From Bacteroides sp. CAG:770 (lineage in GTDB: Bacteria; Bacteroidota; Bacteroidia; Bacteroidales; UBA932), in contig FR890652.1 of the NCBI GenBank assembly GCA_000435075.1, positions 12,440 to 69,417 on the forward strand: 56,978 nucleotides of DNA. The letters are read 5' to 3'. Position 1 is the stretch's first letter. Every line of letters begins with the position of its first letter. Below are positions 51,148 through 56,978 of this stretch, in pieces. The translations under genes were made by a program, and so were the position numbers. Under the pieces are notes generated by a model. The model did no database searches. It saw only the letters and a program-made list of their open reading frames with translations, and had not been told where the DNA came from.

Positions 51148-52305
51148 ATGGCTAAACTTAGCAAAAAAACCATTTTTGGCATCGTCACTGTGGCTGTTCT
51201 TGCTGCAGTCGTGCTCGTCATTTTCTTGAGACCAAGACATGTTGAAGAGATTCTTCCTATAGTCGGAGTGGATACCGTCAGGACACGTAACGTGGAAGTT
51301 TACGGAGAATTTCCGGGAAAGATCCGCGCCCAGCAGTTCGTGGAAGTCAGGGCAAGAGTCGAAGGCTATCTCGAAAAAATGATGTTCGCAGAGGGAACTT
51401 ACGTAAAAAAAGACCAGATACTCTTTATCATTGACCCGAAACAATATAAGGCTCAGGTGGACAGGGCTGAAGCTCTGGTGACTAAAAACAAGGCGATAGC
51501 ACTCAAGGCCGAGCGCGACCTCGCCAGAATCAAGCCTCTCTTCGAACAGAAAGCTGCGAGCCAGCTGGACCTTGACAATGCAATTGCGGCGTATGAAAGT
51601 GCCAAGGCTGATGTCCATGTCAGTGAAGCGAACCTGACCGAGGCCAAACTGGCATTGAGCTACACCACAGTGCGCTCACCTATAAGCGGTTACATCAGTG
51701 AAAGGCACGTGGATATCGGAACGCTGGTGGGTCCGGGAGCACAGTCTCTCCTTGCCAATGTCGTGAAGAGTGATACAGTATTGGTGGAATTCAAGATGAC
51801 CGACCTTGACTATCAGAAATCCAAGGCAAGAAACGTAAATCTCGGTCAGAAAGATACCAGCCGTCATTGGAATCCGTATGTGACTATAACCATGGCAGAC
51901 AAGTCCCAGTATAAATTCAAGGGGCTGGTGGACTTCGCCGACCCTCTCGTTGATGCGAAATCCGGAACATTCTCTGTCCGCGCCGAGATGCCGAACCCTG
52001 ACAGGGAACTCCTTCCTGGACAGTTTACCAATGTCAGAGTGCTCCTGGATGTACGGGAGAATGCCGTAGCAGTGCCTACAAAAGCGATTACCATCGAGAA
52101 AAGCGGCTCGTTCATCTATGTGGTGAAGCCTGATGCGACAGTAGAGAAGCGTTTTATCCAGACGGGACCTGAAGTGGAAAATGTCACTGTGGTTGAACGC
52201 GGATTGAAAGCAAACGAAGTCATTGTAGTGGAAGGCCAGCACAAACTCTCTCATGGGAACAAGGTGGAATCATTCCCTTATGTCCAGGCCGAGGAACTTG
52301 AATAA
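51148..52305 (+). CDS. RND efflux periplasmic adaptor (AcrA/MexA type)
   Basis: A 385-residue membrane-fusion protein. The N-terminal segment (residues 9-27) is a membrane anchor without a lipobox Cys. The first lipoyl half (RARVEGYLEKMMFAEGTYVKKDQILFIIDP), an alpha-hairpin rich in Ala/Glu (~residues 100-155) and the second lipoyl half (YTTVRSPISGYISERHVDIGTLV) are followed by the barrel (AEMPNPDRELLPGQFTNVRV) and membrane-proximal domains. It bridges the inner-membrane pump and outer-membrane channel, encoded together by the next gene 9 bases downstream. Confidence 0.93.
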   Translation: MAKLSKKTIFGIVTVAVLAAVVLVIFLRPRHVEEILPIVGVDTVRTRNVEVYGEFPGKIRAQQFVEVRARVEGYLEKMMFAEGTYVKKDQILFIIDPKQYKAQVDRAEALVTKNKAIALKAERDLARIKPLFEQKAASQLDLDNAIAAYESAKADVHVSEANLTEAKLALSYTTVRSPISGYISERHVDIGTLVGPGAQSLLANVVKSDTVLVEFKMTDLDYQKSKARNVNLGQKDTSRHWNPYVTITMADKSQYKFKGLVDFADPLVDAKSGTFSVRAEMPNPDRELLPGQFTNVRVLLDVRENAVAVPTKAITIEKSGSFIYVVKPDATVEKRFIQTGPEVENVTVVERGLKANEVIVVEGQHKLSHGNKVESFPYVQAEELE

Positions 52306-52314
52306 ACAACATAT

Positions 52315-55300
52315 ATGAAATCGGATTTTTTCATTGACAGGCCGGTCTTCTCGACTGTCATATCTATTATAATCGTACTGGTAGGACTGATTGGATTGAC
52401 ACTGCTCCCGGTGGACCAGTATCCTAAAATCGTCCCTCCTGTAGTCAGTGTCTCCACATCATATCCTGGCGCCAACTCACAGACTGTCTCCCAGGCGGTA
52501 GCCACGCCTATCGAACAGTCCTTGAACGGTACTCCAGGTATGCTCTATATGGAGTCGACCAACTCCAACAACGGATGGTACTCGGCAACATTGACCTTCG
52601 ACATTTCTACAGACCCGGACATCGCTGCGGTTGAGGTCCAGAACAGGGTGAAGCTGGCGGAGTCCAGGCTTCCGGCCGAGGTCGTGCAGAACGGCATATC
52701 TGTGGAAAAGGAATCGTCCAGCAAACTGATGACGATTACCATCATGTCGGACGACCCGAAATTCGACGAGGTTTACCTCAGCAACTATACGACATTGAAC
52801 ATCCAGGACAGGCTCAGGCGAGTGCCGGGTGTCGGAGGCGTTTCCAATGTCGGAGGACGTTACTACGCGATGCAGATATGGGTGCAGCCTGACAAGATGG
52901 CCAGCCTCGGAATCACTGTGAAGGATCTGCAGAGCGCATTGAAAGACCAGAACCGCGAGGCGGCGGCCGGAGTCCTTGGCCAGCAGCCTATTACGGACGT
53001 GGACATAACCATCCCGATTACCGCGCCCGGTCGTCTGTCCTCTGTGGAAGAGTTTGAGAACATCGTGGTCCGTACTGGCGAAGACGGCTCCATCATCCGC
53101 CTGAAGGATGTGGCCCGCGTATCGCTGGAGGCCCAGTCGTACAACACCGAGAGCGGAATCAATGCCCGCAATGCGGCCGTTGTCAATGTCTATATGCTCC
53201 CCGGTGCCAATGCCATGGAGGTCGCTGAAAACGTCAGGGCTGAGATGAAAGAAATCAGTGCAGGTTTCCCTGAAGGAATGTCATACAACATTCCGTTCGA
53301 CATGACCACTTACATCTCCGAGTCCATCCATCACGTTTACAGGACCTTGTTCGAGGCCCTCATCCTCGTTATCCTGGTGGTATTCCTCTCGCTGCAGAAC
53401 GTCAGGGCGACATTGGTCCCTGCCATAGCAGTACCTATATCATTGATAGGAACATTCGGCGTCATGCTCATCTTCGGTTTCTCGCTGAATATGATGACCC
53501 TTCTCGGACTCATCCTTGCCATCGGAATCGTGGTCGATGATGCCATCGTCGTGGTCGAAAACGTGGACAGGATAATGACCAATGAGCATCTGTCTCCATA
53601 TGAGGCGACCAAGAAAGCGATGCGGGAAATCGGAGGCGCCCTCGTGGCCATGTCACTTGTGCTCTGCGCCGTATTCGTGCCGGTGAGCTTTCTGTCCGGA
53701 ATTACCGGCCAGCTTTTCCGTCAGTTTACAGTGACCATCGCCGTGTCTGTCATCATCTCGACAGTCGTGGCCCTTACCCTGAGCCCTGTCATGTGCTCGA
53801 AATTCCTCAAGCCGCACGGAGAGCAGAAGCCTAAGAACTTCATTTTCAGAAAGATAAACTTGTGGATGGACAATGGTACCTCGTTCTATGCGAAGATGGT
53901 ACGTCTAGCCGTCAGCAACTCCAGACGTATGTTCGCATTCTTCGGGGTGGCCATAATCGGCATCTTTGTCCTGGCCCGCATAGTACCTCAGAGTTTCATC
54001 CCTAAAGAAGATCAGGGCTACTTCACCGTGGAACTGGAACTCCCTATGGGCGCCACCCTTGAGCGCACCAGAGTCGTTACCGACAGGGCAATGGAATTCC
54101 TGCTACGCCAGCGCGACGTGGATTATGTCCTCAATGTCACCGGCTCGAGCCCTCGCGTGGGAACATCCCAGTCAAGCAGTACATTGACCGTGATTCTCAA
54201 GCCTTGGAACAAGCGCAAGGTGACCGACATGTCCAAGACGATAGCCATGGTCAGGGATTCCCTGTCACGTTACCCGGAGAGCCGCGTGTATATCAGCACG
54301 CCGCCGGTAATTCCTGGACTCGGAACATCCGGAGGCTTCTCAATGGTACTGGAGGCCAGGGGTGACGCGACATATCAGGACCTGCAGAACGCATCGGACA
54401 CCCTGTTGTACTACGCCTCCAAGAGGAAGGAACTTACCGGTCTCTCCTCCGGAATGCAGGCGGACATACCTCAGCTGTACTTCGACGCCGACCGGGACAA
54501 AATCCAGCTTCTGGGATTGTCAATGTCAGATGTCTTCGCTACGCTCAAAGCCTTCACCGGTGCGATCTATGTCAATGACTTCAATATGTACAACCGAATC
54601 TATCGTGTTTATATCCAGGCAGATGCGCCATACCGCGCCCACACTGACAACCTGAACCTCTTCTTCATGAAGAGTTCCGGCGGCACCATGATTCCTGTCA
54701 ATGCCTTGGGCAATACCCACTATACTACAGGTCCGGGCACCATAAAGAAGTTCAACATGTACAACTCGTCCACAATCAGAGGCGAGGCAGCGAACGGAGT
54801 CAGCTCCGGAGACGCCCTGGCGATACTTCAGGAAATAGCTGACAAATATCTGCCTGACAACATCGGCGTGGAATGGAGCGGAATGTCCTACCAGGAAAAG
54901 AAAGAAAGCGGTCAGACAGGACTCGTCCTGGCATTGGCACTGCTCTTCGTATTCCTCTTTCTTGCGGCCCAGTATGAAAGCTGGCTGGTCCCTGTGGCGG
55001 TCATATTGTCCCTGCCTATTGCGATAGCAGGCGCATATCTCGGCATCGCGGTCCTGGGCATGGAAAGCAATATCTACTTCCAGATCGGACTTGTCATGCT
55101 GGTCGGACTCGTGGCCAAGAACGCGATTCTTATCGTCGAGTTCGCGAAAGAAGAGGTCGAGGCCGGAAAGGATGTTGTCAATGCTGCCGTGACCGCCGCC
55201 AAACTGAGATTCAGGCCTATCGTGATGACATCATTGGCCTTTATCCTCGGTATGCTTCCGCTGGTATTCGCCACCGGACCGGGCTCCGAGAGTCGTCAGA

Positions 55301-56823
55301 ACATCGGAACCGGAGTCTTTTTCGGAATGATCGCCGGAATTACAGCCGGAATTGTATTCGTACCGTTCTTCTTTGTGGTAATTTATAAATTCAGGTCAAT
55401 GATGTCAGGATGGAGCCCGAAAATAAAGACGGACCTTAAAGGCAAGAGTTCATTCTTGTCAATGCTGGCAGTCGTTGCCGCATCGGCATTGACCTTAAGC
55501 TCCTGCGGTACGTCGAAGTATTGTCAGAAACCGGACCTGGGAGAGATGCCCGAGTCTTTCTCGCAGGAGGTCAGTGACAGCAGCTTTGCGGACCTCGGCT
55601 GGAGAGAGGTGTTTCAAACTCCTGAACTCCAGAGACTTATAGAAACTGCATTGACCTATAACAAGGATATTCTGATAGCAGCTGAGCGTCTCAATGAAAT
55701 GCATTACAAGTATAGAATGCAGAAGGCATCCCAGCTGCCTGCGGTTTCTGCGAAGGCCTACGGACAGGATGACCACAGCAATTATGGCGGAACCAAAGCG
55801 AATCCTGATAATCTGGAATTTGCAGTCAAAGCATCTCTTGCATGGGAGGTGGATTTCTGGGGCCGTCTGAAGTGGGCGAGCCGGGAAAAGATGGCTCAGT
55901 ATCTGGCGGCCGAGGATACACAGAAATCAGTAAAGATGAGTCTGATAGCCAGTGTGGCATCGGCTTATTACGAACTCCTCGGTCTGGACAGAAAACTGGA
56001 AATCGTGTCGAATACCCTGGAGACCAGACAGGAGTCCGTAAAGCAGGCCAAACTAAGGGCTGAAGGTGGACTTACCTCGGAAATACCTTATCAGCAGGCA
56101 CTTGTGGAATTGGCTTCTGCTCAGGCTATGGTTCCGGATTTGCAGAAACAGATAGCCCTGAAGGAAAGCGAACTGTGTTTTCTGACAGGTTCATATCCTA
56201 AAGATATAGAACGGAGTATCTCATCCTCAGATATTTACACTGTTACGAATGTTCCGTCGGGAGTCCTTTCTGAGATTCTCAAACGCAGACCGGACCTTAT
56301 GAAATCGGAACATTCATTGAAATCGGCAGAAGCGCGGGTCGGAATATCCATAGCGGAAAGATTCCCGTCATTCGTGATAAACCTCGGAGCTGGTTTGGAA
56401 AATGATGAGTTCAAGAACTTTCTGAAGTCTCCGTTTTGGTTTGCCGGAGCGACTCTGGCGTCACCTATCTTTGAATTCGGAAAGCGCAAGGCCAACATGA
56501 AGGCGGCTGTTTCAGCCTACGAGCAGGCAAGGCTGCAATATGAAAAAGATGTGCTCCAGGCCTTCAGGGAGGTATATGATGCGACCGTCGTCTTTCAGTC
56601 TGCACGTGCCAATTCGCGTGTGAAAGCTGAAATGGAGGAGTCGTCGATGAAGTACATCACTCTGGCCAACAGCCAGTATATCAATGGCGTCATCAATTAT
56701 ATCGACGTCCTGGATGCCCAGCGTAAATATCTGTCGTCACAGATCGAGTTCAGCGAGGCCAGAACGAGAGAGAATCTTGCGATAGTCGGACTCTACAAGT
56801 CTCTGGGAGGCGGCTGGAAATGA
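52315..56823 (+). CDS. RND pump fused to outer-membrane factor (AcrB-OprM type polyprotein)
   Basis: A single 1502-residue frame. Residues 1-~1030 are a complete HAE1-type RND pump: 12 membrane segments, the proton-relay Asp pair in IGIVVDDAIVVVENV, the Lys in GLVAKNAILIVEFA and the RFRPIVMTSLAFILG motif. Residues ~1040-1064 form a lipoprotein signal (basic stretch, hydrophobic core, lipobox LSSC with Cys1064). Residues 1065-1502 are a full OprM/NodT-type outer-membrane factor (WREVFQTPELQRLIETAL, LAWEVDFWGRLKWAS, RRPDLMKSE, a second helical repeat). An internal Met at 55399 could start a separate lipoprotein. Confidence 0.9.
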   Translation: MKSDFFIDRPVFSTVISIIIVLVGLIGLTLLPVDQYPKIVPPVVSVSTSYPGANSQTVSQAVATPIEQSLNGTPGMLYMESTNSNNGWYSATLTFDISTDPDIAAVEVQNRVKLAESRLPAEVVQNGISVEKESSSKLMTITIMSDDPKFDEVYLSNYTTLNIQDRLRRVPGVGGVSNVGGRYYAMQIWVQPDKMASLGITVKDLQSALKDQNREAAAGVLGQQPITDVDITIPITAPGRLSSVEEFENIVVRTGEDGSIIRLKDVARVSLEAQSYNTESGINARNAAVVNVYMLPGANAMEVAENVRAEMKEISAGFPEGMSYNIPFDMTTYISESIHHVYRTLFEALILVILVVFLSLQNVRATLVPAIAVPISLIGTFGVMLIFGFSLNMMTLLGLILAIGIVVDDAIVVVENVDRIMTNEHLSPYEATKKAMREIGGALVAMSLVLCAVFVPVSFLSGITGQLFRQFTVTIAVSVIISTVVALTLSPVMCSKFLKPHGEQKPKNFIFRKINLWMDNGTSFYAKMVRLAVSNSRRMFAFFGVAIIGIFVLARIVPQSFIPKEDQGYFTVELELPMGATLERTRVVTDRAMEFLLRQRDVDYVLNVTGSSPRVGTSQSSSTLTVILKPWNKRKVTDMSKTIAMVRDSLSRYPESRVYISTPPVIPGLGTSGGFSMVLEARGDATYQDLQNASDTLLYYASKRKELTGLSSGMQADIPQLYFDADRDKIQLLGLSMSDVFATLKAFTGAIYVNDFNMYNRIYRVYIQADAPYRAHTDNLNLFFMKSSGGTMIPVNALGNTHYTTGPGTIKKFNMYNSSTIRGEAANGVSSGDALAILQEIADKYLPDNIGVEWSGMSYQEKKESGQTGLVLALALLFVFLFLAAQYESWLVPVAVILSLPIAIAGAYLGIAVLGMESNIYFQIGLVMLVGLVAKNAILIVEFAKEEVEAGKDVVNAAVTAAKLRFRPIVMTSLAFILGMLPLVFATGPGSESRQNIGTGVFFGMIAGITAGIVFVPFFFVVIYKFRSMMSGWSPKIKTDLKGKSSFLSMLAVVAASALTLSSCGTSKYCQKPDLGEMPESFSQEVSDSSFADLGWREVFQTPELQRLIETALTYNKDILIAAERLNEMHYKYRMQKASQLPAVSAKAYGQDDHSNYGGTKANPDNLEFAVKASLAWEVDFWGRLKWASREKMAQYLAAEDTQKSVKMSLIASVASAYYELLGLDRKLEIVSNTLETRQESVKQAKLRAEGGLTSEIPYQQALVELASAQAMVPDLQKQIALKESELCFLTGSYPKDIERSISSSDIYTVTNVPSGVLSEILKRRPDLMKSEHSLKSAEARVGISIAERFPSFVINLGAGLENDEFKNFLKSPFWFAGATLASPIFEFGKRKANMKAAVSAYEQARLQYEKDVLQAFREVYDATVVFQSARANSRVKAEMEESSMKYITLANSQYINGVINYIDVLDAQRKYLSSQIEFSEARTRENLAIVGLYKSLGGGWK

Positions 56824-56978
56824 CGGATATTTAGTTTAATTCAGGTTCGTAACTTGCATTTTCACTTTGGCTCGCTTACAGATTTTTTCATTGAAAATTA
56901 CGCTAAAATCAGCCGAAGAGCTAAAAATGAACTATTTATGAGTTTTTCACCTCAACAGAGGTAATGATTTAGCAACAG
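56824..56978. other. AT-rich spacer at the window end
   Basis: No gene, tRNA or clear terminator is visible in these 155 bases after the efflux gene. Confidence 0.4.

Noticed and set aside
1..56978. CRISPR array or insertion-sequence transposase
   Set aside because: No regularly spaced direct repeats and no transposase, integrase or Cas protein pattern were found.

Overview
The window is a chromosomal segment of a Bacteroidales-type (Bacteroidota) bacterium, probably host-associated. Three things point there. The promoters fit the Bacteroidetes consensus (TTTG or TTG, 19-20 bases, then TAnnTTTG). The gene sets are typical of the group: nadK-uppS-bamA-ompH, a Bacteroidetes-type omega/Rpb6 subunit beside recN, and LysM plus substrate-binding fusions. 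The purL is a single ~1250-residue chain. I cannot name a genus.

Layout. 1-3715: end of a thioredoxin reductase gene, then bamD, an omega-like RNA polymerase subunit and recN. 3718-9259 (minus strand): an AAA-type ATPase behind a 16-bp inverted repeat, then an envelope group (LysM/periplasmic-binding protein, glycosyltransferase, OmpH/Skp-like protein) and pdxJ. 9350-14155: nadK, uppS, bamA and a second ompH. 14434-23439: gdhA, a DASS anion transporter overlapping an outer-membrane porin, apt, a Tsx-like channel plus AzgA-type purine permease, a Sel1-repeat protein and an ATP-grasp-like protein. 23481-29062: rubredoxin, and divergently a five-gene heterodisulfide-reductase-like operon ending in a membrane HdrE-HdrD fusion. 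29162-31849: an AT-richer accessory islet with a nuclease-helicase and two small genes. 32082-36514: sn-glycerol-1-phosphate dehydrogenase, tRNA-Ser(UGA) with a displaced tRNA 3-prime fragment, a histidine phosphatase and an SGNH hydrolase. 36693-48564: de novo purine synthesis genes purE, K, L, C, F, M, then (after a terminator) purH and purD. 48565-50979: repeat-rich spacer, a cytidylate-kinase-like gene with lrgAB, and a Dabb protein. 51148-56823: an RND efflux system whose inner-membrane pump and outer-membrane factor are one open reading frame.

How the genes work together. Purine salvage (Tsx-like channel, AzgA permease, Apt) and purine synthesis lie in the same window. purE has a clear promoter with a 14-bp inverted repeat across its -7 box. 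The Hdr-like operon has soluble Fe-S and flavin subunits plus a predicted heme b/Fe-S membrane subunit, which suggests electron exchange between a cytosolic thiol/disulfide or ferredoxin-like couple and the quinone pool; its substrate cannot be read from the sequence.

The strongest unexplained signals are three. The heptamer CATTGAC/GTCAATG occurs roughly 95 times by eye count, against about 7 expected, on both strands, in several reading frames and in spacers. The RND-outer-membrane-factor fusion keeps an intact internal lipoprotein signal. A dispersed hairpin-plus-tail repeat (33592 and 48792) shows compensating stem changes.
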